This document shows positions 24,051 to 33,063 of a stretch of 64,000 nucleotides of DNA, piece after piece. The stretch covers positions 70,168-134,167 of the forward strand of contig JACKEA010000011.1 of assembly GCA_020633235.1 (NCBI GenBank). The letters run 5' to 3'. The stretch's first letter is position 1. Each line of letters begins with the position of its first letter. The notes beneath the pieces are model-generated. The model searched no databases. It was not told where the DNA came from and worked only from the letters and a program-made list of their open reading frames with translations. The position numbers and the translations under genes were made by a program. This DNA comes from Polyangiaceae bacterium (GTDB lineage: Bacteria > Myxococcota_A > Polyangia > Polyangiales > Polyangiaceae).

Positions 24051-24151
24051 CCGATCCGTAACAGCAAGCCATGTGCCAGCGAAGAGATCAGCGAAGTGCG
24101 GGGGTATTCGCGCGCGCCGCCAACCCGGGGTTGGCACTTCGGCGTTGCACC

Positions 24152-24733
24152 TCAGCCCGCCGCTTCCACCAGGTACTCGAAGTAGCCGTGGGCGGGCTCG
24201 TGCTTGTCGAGGGTCACACGGACCTTCTGGTCCGCGGCAGACATCACGCCCTCGAGGGCACCGAGCCAGGAGCTCGCCCAGGTAAGTCCCTCGGAGTGCT
24301 TCGGCGGAAATCCGTCGTGAATGAAGCGCGCCTGATCCATGCCCTCGAGCTCGACCCGCAGCTCGCCCGACCCTCGAATGGCGTAGCGCATGCTGACGGG
24401 CACGCCTCGCAAGATCCCGAGGGAGCTCTTTCCGAAGGTCTTCAACGCCATCTTGAAGGCCTTGCCGAACAGGAGCGGGTTCTGCAGGGAGGTCATGGTG
24501 CGATCACGCCAGAACTGCTGGTACCGCGTATCTCCCAAGGCGCCGTAGGCGGCCTCCAGCAAGTCCATGTGCACTGCCAGAGGCAGCCAGCGAATGGGCA
24601 GCGACGCTTCCAGGTCCTTGAGGTGTTCCCGACGCATGCTCGCGCGGATCTCGCCAACGGTGGAATCGGGGAGCATCGCGATCCCCTTCCACACGTGCTG
24701 CGTCCACGCCGCTCTGCACTCCGGTCCCGCCAT
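24152..24733 (-). CDS. Hypothetical protein resembling the myxobacterial DUF2378 (TIGR02265) family
   Basis: A 193-residue soluble protein, start ATG 24733 (24838 is possible). It begins with a three-helix region (MRREHLKDLEASLPIRWLPL), followed by a mixed region with SMRYAIRGSGELRVELEGMD. The layout resembles DUF2378/TIGR02265 proteins of myxobacteria, whose function is unknown, but the match is by eye and weak. It lies between the PHP gene and a divergent gene pair. Confidence 0.4.
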   Translation of the reverse strand: MAGPECRAAWTQHVWKGIAMLPDSTVGEIRASMRREHLKDLEASLPIRWLPLAVHMDLLEAAYGALGDTRYQQFWRDRTMTSLQNPLLFGKAFKMALKTFGKSSLGILRGVPVSMRYAIRGSGELRVELEGMDQARFIHDGFPPKHSEGLTWASSWLGALEGVMSAADQKVRVTLDKHEPAHGYFEYLVEAAG

Positions 24734-24867
24734 TCCAAGCCCGCCTCGCGTGATAGTAGATGATTGTGCCAGGGCAGCCACCCCTGCCGGGTACAGCGAC
24801 TGGCGTCCGTCATGGCGGTTTCCGCGGCGGACCAACAAATGGGAGCCGCTGATGTTAGCGTCGAAAG

Positions 24868-25668
24868 GTGGAAGCCGACGCTCTCGGTCTCGAGCCTTAT
24901 GTGATCGCCACCGCGCCTCTGCTCCGGCGCATCGACGACAGCCCCCTCGGTGTGCGGCTCTCGAAGGACCGCTTCTACGATCCCACGCGGCGGCGCAGCG
25001 AGGCGTTCGTGGATCTCATCGATCGCGTGGACGTGATGACCTTCGGCCCGCTGGGCATGCGCATGCCGCGCTGGGCGATCTACGACTGCGCGGAGCTGCC
25101 GGGGGCCATCGTTGGGCTCGGGGGTAGCCACGACAAGCTGCCGGAACCGCTGCGCTCGGAGATAGCGCCGGCGGAGTTCGTGCCCTTCACCATGTGCATG
25201 GCCACGCCCATGGTCGCGGAAGGTCATTGGCTCGTGTACTCGATCTCGTCCCTGCTGGAGCTGGTGCCGAACTTCGACACCGTGGCAACTTCCGCAGAGA
25301 CGTTGGCCATCGCCCTGGCCATGCTGCGGGTGAAGCGCGCCACGGGTACGATTCAATGGGGCTCGCATCGGCTCGCGGCGCAGACGCGTTTCGGGCCTCT
25401 CGCGGTGCGCGCGGCGTGGGTGCCGGCGCACACTCATCCGGCCACGTGTGTCTTCGAGTGGGCCGTGGACGACGCCTCGCAAGAGCAGGCACTGAAACCA
25501 CCGCTGGCTTCACCGGACGACGCGTTCCCCGTGGACGAAGCGGATCACCCTGCGCTGCAGCGGCTGCAAGCGCGCATCGAGGGTGGAGAAGAGTTGGAGC
25601 TCACGGGAGTGACGCCGGCCGCCGTGGGTCGTGCGCCACGGGCGCTGGTGCGCTGGAGGACGGCATGA
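24868..25668 (+). CDS. Hypothetical protein, first of a tandem paralogue pair
   Basis: A 266-residue protein from GTG 24868 (20 bases after a weak purine stretch). It shares with the next gene the blocks FGPxGMxMPRW, GAxLPGxIVGxG and a C-terminal ELxLTxxxP-type tail (EELELTGVTPAA). No signal peptide or membrane segment. Stop TGA overlaps the next ATG (ATGA), so the two are co-translated. Family not recognised. Confidence 0.6.
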   Translation: MEADALGLEPYVIATAPLLRRIDDSPLGVRLSKDRFYDPTRRRSEAFVDLIDRVDVMTFGPLGMRMPRWAIYDCAELPGAIVGLGGSHDKLPEPLRSEIAPAEFVPFTMCMATPMVAEGHWLVYSISSLLELVPNFDTVATSAETLAIALAMLRVKRATGTIQWGSHRLAAQTRFGPLAVRAAWVPAHTHPATCVFEWAVDDASQEQALKPPLASPDDAFPVDEADHPALQRLQARIEGGEELELTGVTPAAVGRAPRALVRWRTA

Positions 25669-26498
25669 CCCTGCTTTCACCGCAGAATCCGCGTCTCCTC
25701 GAGCGGCTCTCGCCCTTCGTGGTGGCCACGGCGGAGCACCAAGAGCATTTCGACCTGCGTCCCTTCGGCCTGGAGATCCAGCAGCGCTTCGATCCGTTGA
25801 AGAGCGCTTCGGGCCCGTTCCTCGAGCTGCTTCGTCATCTGGACGGCGCCACCTTCGGACCCGAGGGCATGCCCATGCCGCGCTGGGTGTTCTTCGATGG
25901 CGCGGAGCTGCCGGGAGGCATCGTGGGCTTTGGAGCCAACGAGGCAGATCTGCTGCCGAGCACTCGGGAAGCCATGAAGGTAAAGAGCGGCTCCGGTCAG
26001 TTCGTGCCCCTCGCCATGTTCATCGCCATCCCCACGCACGAGCAGGGCATCTGGATGGCGCACAATCTCGCCAGCATGGCGCCGCAGCTTCCGGAAGAGG
26101 GGCTGGCCGGTCTCGGTGGGCTCACCAAGGCCGTGGGTCTCAAGACGTATCGCGCGCGCCGGCAGATCGGCGCCACGCAATGGAACTCGAGCGCGCTCTC
26201 CATCCACACGCGCCTGGGTCCCCTCGAGCTGCTCAGCGCTTGGACTCCCGCCCACAGTGAAGCCTGGACGCTGACCTACGGCGTGACGCTCAGCGATGCC
26301 GTGCTCAAGAACCTCGCCCGGGACGCCGACGGCGAGGTCGAGCGTCCGGCCGTGTGGAAGTGGATCGACTCGGAAGATCACGTGAGCCAACGCGAGCTGC
26401 AGGCGCGCATCGAAGCGGGAGAGCGCTTGTGCATCGCGAACAAGCCGGAGATCTTGGGCGCCGATCACCTGCGCGTTCCCGTTGCCCGCCTGCTCTGA
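25665..26498 (+). CDS. Hypothetical protein, second of a tandem paralogue pair
   Basis: A 277-residue protein starting with ATG 25665. It resembles the preceding protein along most of its length: ATFGPEGMPMPRWVFFDGAELPGGIVGFG and QFVPLAMFIAIPTHE are the most conserved parts, and both end with RLQARIE or ELQARIEAGE. This indicates tandem duplication and divergence. Possibly a heterodimer; no catalytic motif seen. Confidence 0.6.
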   Translation: MTLLSPQNPRLLERLSPFVVATAEHQEHFDLRPFGLEIQQRFDPLKSASGPFLELLRHLDGATFGPEGMPMPRWVFFDGAELPGGIVGFGANEADLLPSTREAMKVKSGSGQFVPLAMFIAIPTHEQGIWMAHNLASMAPQLPEEGLAGLGGLTKAVGLKTYRARRQIGATQWNSSALSIHTRLGPLELLSAWTPAHSEAWTLTYGVTLSDAVLKNLARDADGEVERPAVWKWIDSEDHVSQRELQARIEAGERLCIANKPEILGADHLRVPVARLL

Positions 26499-26565
26499 TT
26501 TTGTTTGTCGGGGCGCCGCGGCCACACCGTTGACGGCATTCCGGACGGCTGGTAGCTCGCGCCTC

Positions 26566-26919
26566 ATGGCCAAGATCCGCTACGAAGGGCGCTGCCATTG
26601 CGGCAAACTCCGCTTCGCTTTTCGGAGCGAGCCCATCACGACGGGGAAGCGATGCAATTGTTCCATCTGCAAGCGCAAGGGCGCGGTCATGTCGTCGACG
26701 TATTTCCCGGCAGAGGACTTCGAACCGATCGAGAACGTGGAGGAGCTGTCGGACTACCGCTGGGGTGACCACGACGTGAACCATCTGTTCTGCAAGACCT
26801 GCGGCATCTACCCGTATCATGGGGACGACGGCTTCGGTTATCGCGTGAATCTCGGCTGCGTGGACGCCATCGACGTGATGTCCCTGGACGTGGGCATTAT
26901 CGACGGCAAGAGCCTGTAA
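26566..26919 (+). CDS. GFA family zinc-binding protein
   Basis: A 117-residue protein with CHCGKLRFAF near the start, KRCNCSICKRKG, and LFCKTCGIYPYH: the Cys ligand pattern of the glutathione-dependent formaldehyde-activating (GFA/CENP-V) fold. The fold binds two zinc ions and often acts on small thiol adducts. Start ATG 26566 follows GGTAGC; the frame is open upstream but has no good start. Confidence 0.85.
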   Translation: MAKIRYEGRCHCGKLRFAFRSEPITTGKRCNCSICKRKGAVMSSTYFPAEDFEPIENVEELSDYRWGDHDVNHLFCKTCGIYPYHGDDGFGYRVNLGCVDAIDVMSLDVGIIDGKSL

Positions 26920-26950
26920 GGAAACGTCTCACCCCGGCGTTGGTCTGACG

Positions 26951-28147
26951 ATGCGACTTCATTGCTGCGTGCTTCCGTTGCTCGTGTCTTGCGCCTCGCC
27001 TCCGCCACCTAGACCTCCCGAGCCTCTGCGCCCTCCACCCCCTCCGCTGCAGCAAGCGGCGAAGCCGCCGCCAGCGGTGGTGGTGGCAGAGCCGGAGCCG
27101 GTCTTTGATGTCACCGACGCAGCGCTTCGCGACGAAGACACCAGCGGGGTCGAGATCACGCTGTTTGCCAAGGACGCCGGCACCGTCACCATGTCCAAGA
27201 AGCACACCTACGTGGTGGTGCACCGGCGGAAGGAGCTCGAGCTTCGGGCTGGAGGCCAGAGTCGGCCGATCCCCGTGCGCGCCAGCACCCGCGTGCGGAT
27301 CAGCGACGACGAGAAGCACCTGCTCGTCGCCGACGAAAACTGGAACTTGCGCGTCTTCTCTCTGCCGAGCGGGGCGCTGGAGCGCGAGATCCCGAGGGTG
27401 CGGGTGTACGACGTCGCCGGCAACACGCTCGTGTATCGCACGAGCCAGTGCGAACTCTACTCCGTGTCCCTATCCGCGCTGGCTCGCCCGAAGAGCCTGG
27501 GCAAGGACTGTGGCACGGTGCTCGGTTTGGACCCGGAGGCGGGGAGAGCTCTTCTGGGCGAGTCCTCCGAGCTCCAGGCGATGCACTCACGAGGCTACGC
27601 AAACGTCGACCTCTTGCAGCTGGACGGTGGTCGGCGAGACGAAATCGTCAAGGCCGCGAACGCGATGAGCTTCCTCTCCAACGTGAGCGTGGCTCGAGAC
27701 CTCTCGCGCCTTTGCTACGTGATGGACCAACAGGTGAACTGCACGGCGACCGTTCAGCCGGAGCTCGTCGTGCTTCGAAGCGATCCGGCATACAGCGAGC
27801 CGTTGTTCGATCCTTCTGGGACGAAGGTTGCCTACCTCACTCGCACCAAGCTCGGGGCGCCGGAGCACCTCGTCGTGGGCAGCGCCGTCAGCGGGGAGAC
27901 GAGAGATCTGATGGTGACGGAGCACGAGTGGTGGGAGTTCTTGCCGGGAAGCATGCGCCTCGTCGGGCATGGTGGCCTGCGGCGCTTCGCCGTGGTGGAC
28001 CTGCGACAAGGCTGGAAGATGGAGCTGGGAAGGCCGGGCGAGGAATACGAGGGGCTGGCGATGGTACCCGGGGATCCGACGCGCTTCTTCATCGGACGAG
28101 AGCGCGGCAACACGCGCGACGTGTATCTGGTGGAGCTCGGACGCTGA
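26951..28147 (+). CDS. Beta-propeller-like lipoprotein
   Basis: A 398-residue protein with a short lipoprotein signal (MRLHCCVLPLLVSCASP, lipobox VSCA), then a Pro-rich linker (to ~40). The mature part has repeated beta blades in the TolB/WD40-like PD40 style: KVAYLTRTK, VRISDDEKHLLVADE, LFDPSGTKVAYL. Likely an envelope propeller; no enzyme motifs. The first Cys pair may leave the true lipid-modified Cys ambiguous (C5/C6 or C14). Confidence 0.6.
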   Translation: MRLHCCVLPLLVSCASPPPPRPPEPLRPPPPPLQQAAKPPPAVVVAEPEPVFDVTDAALRDEDTSGVEITLFAKDAGTVTMSKKHTYVVVHRRKELELRAGGQSRPIPVRASTRVRISDDEKHLLVADENWNLRVFSLPSGALEREIPRVRVYDVAGNTLVYRTSQCELYSVSLSALARPKSLGKDCGTVLGLDPEAGRALLGESSELQAMHSRGYANVDLLQLDGGRRDEIVKAANAMSFLSNVSVARDLSRLCYVMDQQVNCTATVQPELVVLRSDPAYSEPLFDPSGTKVAYLTRTKLGAPEHLVVGSAVSGETRDLMVTEHEWWEFLPGSMRLVGHGGLRRFAVVDLRQGWKMELGRPGEEYEGLAMVPGDPTRFFIGRERGNTRDVYLVELGR

Positions 28148-28148
28148 A

Positions 28149-28352
28149 TCAGCGCCAGAAGCTGGCCACGTCGAGAGGAACGGCGTCGAACGGGTCGCCA
28201 ACGCGGCTTCCGACGGAGCGAATGATGCGCTGGTGCGGACCCCGAGGGCGGGTCATCGTGTACAGCACGCCCTCGATGATCTCGCCCTTGATGTCCCGGG
28301 GTAGGGCGTCGAGGTCCTCGAGCGTCGGCGCCTTCGCTGCGGGATCCGTCAC
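28149..28352 (-). pseudogene. Uma2-family nuclease, truncated
   Basis: A 67-codon frame gives the N-terminal third of a Uma2 protein: TLEDLDALPRDIKGEIIEGVLYTMTRP, then HQRIIRSVGSRVGDPF. The usual catalytic D...ExK region that follows in the ~190-residue family is missing; the sequence ends in DVASFWR. It lies just after the propeller lipoprotein gene (2 bases from its stop, opposite strand). A remnant is likely. Confidence 0.6.
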
Positions 28353-28373
28353 GAAGCAAAGGTAGCACGGCCC

Positions 28374-28877
28374 TCACACGTGCATTGCGTCTTCGGGCAG
28401 GTCGAGCGCGCTGGTGACGACCTTGGCGAGGGCGTGTGTTTGATCCGCACCCAACCGCTGGCCGACGTACGCCGTGCCGTACACCATGGCCGTGAGCCCG
28501 AGGCCCAAGGGTAGTGCCCACAGCGCCCACAGCGGCTGATCCAGGAGCCACTGGGAGAACGCGAAGAACATCGCGAAGATGGAGCTGATGGCGACGATGG
28601 CATAGAGCGCGATCAGCATGGTCCACACCTGGGGCGTCGGTCCGACACGACCGTAGATCACGGTGCCGCGCTCGTGCTCCGACAGCTGCAGACTGAGCTG
28701 GGGCGACCAGAAATGCTGTTTGTCCGCGATCACCGTGACCTCGATGCACTCGCCCAAGATGCTGCCCTTGCACTCGCGGTCGTGCTCGGCCATGCACGCG
28801 CGAAAGCGGGAGAGCACCTCGCTCGGCGGCAGGTCCACCACGAATTCGATCTTGGGGCGAACGCGGGGCCGACGCAT
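28374..28877 (-). CDS. Small membrane protein with a C-terminal helical tail
   Basis: A 167-residue protein. A soluble beta-rich N-terminal part (EFVVDLPPSEVLSRF, then ILGECIEVTVIADKQ) is followed by two hydrophobic segments (LIALYAIVAISSIFAMFFAF and LWALPLGLGLTAMVYG). This is a recurrent architecture for unknown myxobacterial envelope proteins. It sits downstream of the CoA-binding gene (8-base gap), so may share a transcript with it. Confidence 0.6.
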   Translation of the reverse strand: MRRPRVRPKIEFVVDLPPSEVLSRFRACMAEHDRECKGSILGECIEVTVIADKQHFWSPQLSLQLSEHERGTVIYGRVGPTPQVWTMLIALYAIVAISSIFAMFFAFSQWLLDQPLWALWALPLGLGLTAMVYGTAYVGQRLGADQTHALAKVVTSALDLPEDAMHV

Positions 28878-28886
28878 CGGGGCGGA

Positions 28887-29396
28887 TCAGACCAGCTCGC
28901 GGCGCCGGGCGTTCGGATCCAACTGCGGCGGCTTGCCGTAGCCGCCGGTCAGCTTGAGCAGAACGGTGTGGGCGCGGCAGGCCGGTACCTGGTCCGCCAG
29001 AAAATGCACTGGGCAGCGACCGATCTCGACGACTTCCATCTCGAGCTCGGCTGCGCGCTCGACCGCTTCGCGATGACCGGAGCCGAAGCTGAACCACACG
29101 CGCTTGCAGCCCGCGTCCCGGGCTACGTCCACCGCGTGGCGCGCGCTCTTGGGCTTCACCCAGATCACGGCGAGGTCTCCGCGGTCGTCCGGCAAGTCCT
29201 CCACTTTGGTGTACACCTTGCCACCCTTGGTGCCGCCGCGAGATTCCGTCAGGCCACCGAGGTCCAAAGCGTAGAACTTCACACCGGTCTTGGTGTAGTT
29301 GTTGTAGCTCTGCGCCGGAAAGCGCCCCTGAGAAGAGTCGCCGATGACGACGAAGCCGTGGGCGTTGCGGATGACCGTCTCTAGGGGGTGAGCCAT
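28887..29396 (-). CDS. CoA-binding domain protein (YccU-like)
   Basis: A 169-residue protein from ATG 29396. HGFVVIGDSSQGRFPAQSYNNY and VIWVKPKSARHAVDVARDAGC show the Rossmann-type CoA-binding fold, as in YccU and the N-terminal part of acyl-CoA ligases. The C-terminal section contains RCPVHFLADQVP and KLTGGYGKPP. There is no catalytic partner domain, so it is probably a CoA- or nucleotide-binding regulator. Far upstream ATGs in the same frame are rejected as read-through of the frame. Confidence 0.75.
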   Translation of the reverse strand: MAHPLETVIRNAHGFVVIGDSSQGRFPAQSYNNYTKTGVKFYALDLGGLTESRGGTKGGKVYTKVEDLPDDRGDLAVIWVKPKSARHAVDVARDAGCKRVWFSFGSGHREAVERAAELEMEVVEIGRCPVHFLADQVPACRAHTVLLKLTGGYGKPPQLDPNARRRELV

Positions 29397-29427
29397 GCGG
29401 CTGCTGAGCGTATCACCACCGCGGCCG

Positions 29428-29910
29428 TTAGAGGTCGGCGCCCGCTTTGAGGGCCTTGCTGTCGCACTCGATGCGCCGGAAGCCCAGCGCCTTGGCCGAA
29501 CCGTGCTCGGCGCCGCCCAGGAAGTTCTCGAGCAAAAAGCGCGTGCAAGCGCTGCCTTTGACCACGAGCTTGTCACCATCGGCCACGACGGCGTCGGCCT
29601 TTTTGCCCTTTGCATCCAGCGCTCGCTGGTACTGCGAAGCGAACGCCGGTCGCGCTGCACCGGCGAGGGACTCGCGCTCCTTCGCGTCCTTCGCCGCTCC
29701 GAGCAACGCCTCTGCGGTCTTCGGATCACAGTCGTCGCCGACGAGGCACGCCGAGCGCGCGGCGCGCACCCGCTGATCGGGCGTCATCGCAGCATACTTG
29801 GCGCCCAGATCCGGTGCGGCTGCGGACGCCGCGGGGGTGGGAGAGGGCTCCTTCTTGTCGCAGGCGGCGACGCTAGCGAGGCAGACCAACGGGACAATCC
29901 AGCGCTTCAC
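29428..29910 (-). CDS. Small lipoprotein
   Basis: A 160-residue protein with the signal MKRWIVPLVCLASVAACDKK (lipobox VAAC). The mature part is helical with two Cys pairs (SACLVGDDCDP and RRIECD). No known domain. It lies between the CoA-binding and TreT-like genes on the same strand, but with gaps of about 31 and 37 bases. Confidence 0.65.
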   Translation of the reverse strand: MKRWIVPLVCLASVAACDKKEPSPTPAASAAAPDLGAKYAAMTPDQRVRAARSACLVGDDCDPKTAEALLGAAKDAKERESLAGAARPAFASQYQRALDAKGKKADAVVADGDKLVVKGSACTRFLLENFLGGAEHGSAKALGFRRIECDSKALKAGADL

Positions 29911-29947
29911 CCGAAGAGGGTTTCACGGTCGTCGCCGCACAGCAAGA

Positions 29948-31495
29948 TCAGCGCGACGACGGCGGGAACTTGCTCGGCCTCGGCGGAGTGAGGCTGCCGC
30001 GATCCACGGCGGCGGCGAGCGTTCGGAGCCAACGGCGGAGCTGGGAGAAGATCAGGAACTCGTCGTACACGCGGCGCTGGCCGTGGCGGCCCCAGTCGGC
30101 GCGGCCGACCGGGTCGTTCAGCATCTCCACCAGCGCGGTGGCAATGACGGCGGGATCCGATGCGTCGTGGTGCAGCCGGCCATCGATGCCGTCGCGGATC
30201 TGCTGGCGTATGCCACACGCCGGCGAGCCGAGCACGGGCACGCCTTTGAGCATCGGCTCCGTGACCGTCAAGCCGAAGCCCTCACGAACGGAGTTCTGAA
30301 CGACGATGGACGAGCAGCTCTGCAGCGCGTTCACCATCAGGGCGTTTTCTCGTGTCGACCCCATCGGCAACGACAGCATGACCACGTCCTTCTGCACGTC
30401 CTTGGGCAAGGCCACGTAGCCCTGGATCAGCTCTTCGAGTACGTCCTTGGCTTCGGGATCGTCCGCCACGGCGGCCGGCTCGGGACCGGCGAGCACCAGG
30501 CGACACAACGAGAAGCGACGTTTCTGCACCTCCGACAGCTCTTCCAGGGCGGGGTACTGCTGCTTGAGCTGAGTGAAGGCGTCCAGCAGCGGCTTCCAGC
30601 CCTTCAGGCGATCCCAGCGAGAGATCTGCGTGACCGTGGGTCGGAACAGGAGCCCGATTTCGTCGGGTTGCACCGCGGGTCCGAAGCTGCCGTCCGGCTG
30701 GAGTCGCAGCGCGGGCTTGGCGAAGGGGCCGGGCAGCACCGGGTTGTGCTGGAGCATCAGTCCGGCGTTGCACAGGATGCCCGTGAGGCGGTGCGCCGAG
30801 AGCGGTCGGTTCTTGTTCGTGAGCGGGTCGAGGGCGGGAGTGATGAGAGAGGAGCGCCCCGCCAGGAAGTGCGGAATGTATTCCGGCGCGGTGAAGACGC
30901 CGTGGTCGTACTCGTGCAGGTACGGCTCGAGCAGCTTCCAGGCGGCTTGCGTCTGCGCATTCTCCTCGTCCAGACCAATGTGGCAGCGCCAGATGGCGAC
31001 GACGTCTTGACTCTGGCGAATGCGGGCGCCCATGGCCGCAGGTTGTGGGTCGTGCACCACCAGCACGTCGCCCGGAGCGAGGCGTGGGCCGAGCTCGGCT
31101 GCGAGCTCCTTGCCGACGGTCTCGTACAGGGCGCGGTCGTCCGCGCTGAAGCTGGGGGCGCCGGCGCCGTGAATGGCGTTGTGCAGACGCTTGGTGAGAT
31201 CGAAGAACTCCGTACGTTCCGTGCCGATGACGCACCAACGGGTCTGGAGGCCCAGCTCGTTGAGCAACGCGACCTGTCTCGGCAGCATTTCTGCGACGCC
31301 GCCCCCTTTGGCGGTGGAGTTCACCATCCACACGGTGCGTCCGGAGAGCGCCTTCACGAGGGGCTCTGCTTCCCGGCGCAGCTCGTCGACGGCTCGCGAC
31401 AGATGCGCGTAGGCTTCGTAGTCCTCCAGGCGGTGACCTGGCTTCACCTCGACGTCTTCGATCACACCACGCTCCTTTGCTACATGAAGGAGCAT
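29948..31495 (-). CDS. treT: GT-B glycosyltransferase similar to trehalose synthase TreT
   Basis: A 515-residue family-4 glycosyltransferase. The N-terminal Rossmann-type half contains VNSTAKGGGVAEMLPRQV, typical of TreT (trehalose from NDP-glucose and glucose) and its close relatives. The second half includes QNSVREGFGLTVTEPMLKGVPV, the E-x7-E nucleotide-sugar site. No transmembrane segment. The product may also be another disaccharide or polysaccharide synthase, since TreT-like proteins vary in acceptor. The gene is transcribed divergently from nothing adjacent; the QOR gene ends 15 bases upstream. Confidence 0.75.
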   Translation of the reverse strand: MLLHVAKERGVIEDVEVKPGHRLEDYEAYAHLSRAVDELRREAEPLVKALSGRTVWMVNSTAKGGGVAEMLPRQVALLNELGLQTRWCVIGTERTEFFDLTKRLHNAIHGAGAPSFSADDRALYETVGKELAAELGPRLAPGDVLVVHDPQPAAMGARIRQSQDVVAIWRCHIGLDEENAQTQAAWKLLEPYLHEYDHGVFTAPEYIPHFLAGRSSLITPALDPLTNKNRPLSAHRLTGILCNAGLMLQHNPVLPGPFAKPALRLQPDGSFGPAVQPDEIGLLFRPTVTQISRWDRLKGWKPLLDAFTQLKQQYPALEELSEVQKRRFSLCRLVLAGPEPAAVADDPEAKDVLEELIQGYVALPKDVQKDVVMLSLPMGSTRENALMVNALQSCSSIVVQNSVREGFGLTVTEPMLKGVPVLGSPACGIRQQIRDGIDGRLHHDASDPAVIATALVEMLNDPVGRADWGRHGQRRVYDEFLIFSQLRRWLRTLAAAVDRGSLTPPRPSKFPPSSR

Positions 31496-31510
31496 AACGC
31501 ATGGGGCGAC

Positions 31511-32515
31511 TCAGCTCGCGACGGCGAGGACCACCTTTCCGTGGCAATGCCCGCCCTCCACGCGGCGATGCGCTTCCGCTGCCTGCTCCAGAGGCAACAC
31601 GCTGTCGATCACCGGTCGGAGTGCACCCGCTTCCACGAGCTCCGCGATGCGCGTCAGCGTCTCTCCACTGGGAGCCCGTGACATCGGCACGAAGCGCACA
31701 TTTTTCGACAAACGAGCGCGGATCACGAAGCTTGCGATCTGAGTCAGCGCGTACGCCATGCCCAGCGCGGGGCCGAACCGCTTGGCGGCTTCCGGCAGTC
31801 CGGTCGTCAGGCCGATGATGCGACCACCGCGCTGAACCGTGGTGAGCTCGCGCCGCCAGTGAGCGGGACCGAGGCTGTCGACGATCATTTCTGCTCCGCG
31901 AGCCACGTCTTCATAACGCTCTGCGCCGTAGTCGATGATCACGTCGGCGCCGAGCTCTCGCACTCGCTCCACGTTGCCTCGACTGCAGGTGGCCAGCACC
32001 TCCGCACCAAAGTGCTTCGCGATCTGAATCGCTACCGAGCCCACGCCGCCGGCGCCGGCCTGGATCAGCACCCGTTCGCCCTGCCGCAGGTGGCCGCGGG
32101 TGACGAGCGCGTCCCAAGCGGTGAGCGCCACCAGCGGTAGTGATGCGGCTTGCTCGTGCGTCAGGGACGCGGGCTTGCGGGCGAGCTCGCTCTCGCTCAC
32201 CACGGCGAGCTCGGCGTAGCTTCCCATGCGGTGGTGATTCGGTGAGGCGAACACGGCGTCTCCGACGCGGAAGCGCGTCACGTCCTTGCCTACGGCGCTC
32301 ACGACGCCGGAGAGGTCCATCCCCGGGACGACGGGAAATCGGGGGCGGATGATGGCGCGGTGGCTGCCGCCGCGGATCTTGCAGTCCACCGGATTGACGG
32401 CGGCTGCGTGCACCGCCACCAACACCTCCCGGGGACCGGGGACCGGTGCTGGTACGTCTGCCAGCTGGAGCACGTCCGCGGGGCCATAGCTCGTGAATCG
32501 AATTGCTTTCATCAT
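31511..32515 (-). CDS. Zinc-independent quinone oxidoreductase (MDR superfamily)
   Basis: A 334-residue protein of the medium-chain dehydrogenase/reductase family. VNPVDCKIRGG near residue 40 and VPGMDLSGVV follow, then AAGSVGSVAIQI-type nucleotide-binding loop (GAGGVGSVAIQIAKHFGAEV at ~150) and DVIIDYGAE. The structural-zinc Cys cluster is absent, as in QOR-type NADPH:quinone reductases. ATG ATG 32515/32512 overlaps the stop of the membrane gene (ATGA-like), so the two are co-translated. Last gene of the TetR operon. Confidence 0.85.
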   Translation of the reverse strand: MMKAIRFTSYGPADVLQLADVPAPVPGPREVLVAVHAAAVNPVDCKIRGGSHRAIIRPRFPVVPGMDLSGVVSAVGKDVTRFRVGDAVFASPNHHRMGSYAELAVVSESELARKPASLTHEQAASLPLVALTAWDALVTRGHLRQGERVLIQAGAGGVGSVAIQIAKHFGAEVLATCSRGNVERVRELGADVIIDYGAERYEDVARGAEMIVDSLGPAHWRRELTTVQRGGRIIGLTTGLPEAAKRFGPALGMAYALTQIASFVIRARLSKNVRFVPMSRAPSGETLTRIAELVEAGALRPVIDSVLPLEQAAEAHRRVEGGHCHGKVVLAVAS

Positions 32516-33063
32516 CCGAAGATCCATCCCACCCCACAGCTGACGAGGGCGATGCAAGGGGCCAACCCGAGCGCGGAGCCGACCACGTAGTCTCGAGTGC
32601 GAATGCCGGTGAAGGCGAGGGCGTAACCCAGAGGCGGAGACAGCCACAGCACCAGCCGAAGGAGCACCACGCTTCGGACCGGGTGCACTTCCACTCGGTC
32701 CAACAGGCGCGCCAGCCAGCGCCAACGGGGCCGAAAGCTGCGCTCGCCCGTGCCGCGGGCGCGGCGCGTGAGCACGAAGGGCACCGTGACGGCGACCACG
32801 GCGGCGCCATAGGCCAAGGCAAAACCGAACACCGGACCCCAGGCCGTACGTGCCGCGACCACGAAGGCCGTGCCCGGAAGATGCAAGAGCTGCCCCGCAG
32901 CGAAGGCCGCCACGAATACCGGAGCTGCCCAGATCCCGAGCGAGCGGATCCAAGCACCAATCACGTCAGGCCGCAGTTGGCCGGTGCGGTGCAGCGCGAT
33001 GCCGCCGGCGAGCAGCCCCGCGAGCACGATCACGAGCAGCGTGGTGCGTAGGCGCGGGCTCAC
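32512..33063 (-). CDS. VTT/DedA-family membrane protein
   Basis: A 183-residue integral membrane protein with about five hydrophobic segments. It has the VTT-domain pattern: LLHLPGTAFVVAARTAWGPVFGFALAYGAAVVAVTVPFVL, followed by VEVHPVRSVVLLRLVLWLSPPLGYALAF (FHPxR-like and PxR-x-SPP-type motif). The start GTG 33063 overlaps the TetR stop, GTGA. VTT proteins act in lipid scrambling or membrane homeostasis. The TetR operator lies upstream of the operon, suggesting regulated expression. Confidence 0.75.
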   Translation of the reverse strand: MSPRLRTTLLVIVLAGLLAGGIALHRTGQLRPDVIGAWIRSLGIWAAPVFVAAFAAGQLLHLPGTAFVVAARTAWGPVFGFALAYGAAVVAVTVPFVLTRRARGTGERSFRPRWRWLARLLDRVEVHPVRSVVLLRLVLWLSPPLGYALAFTGIRTRDYVVGSALGLAPCIALVSCGVGWIFG

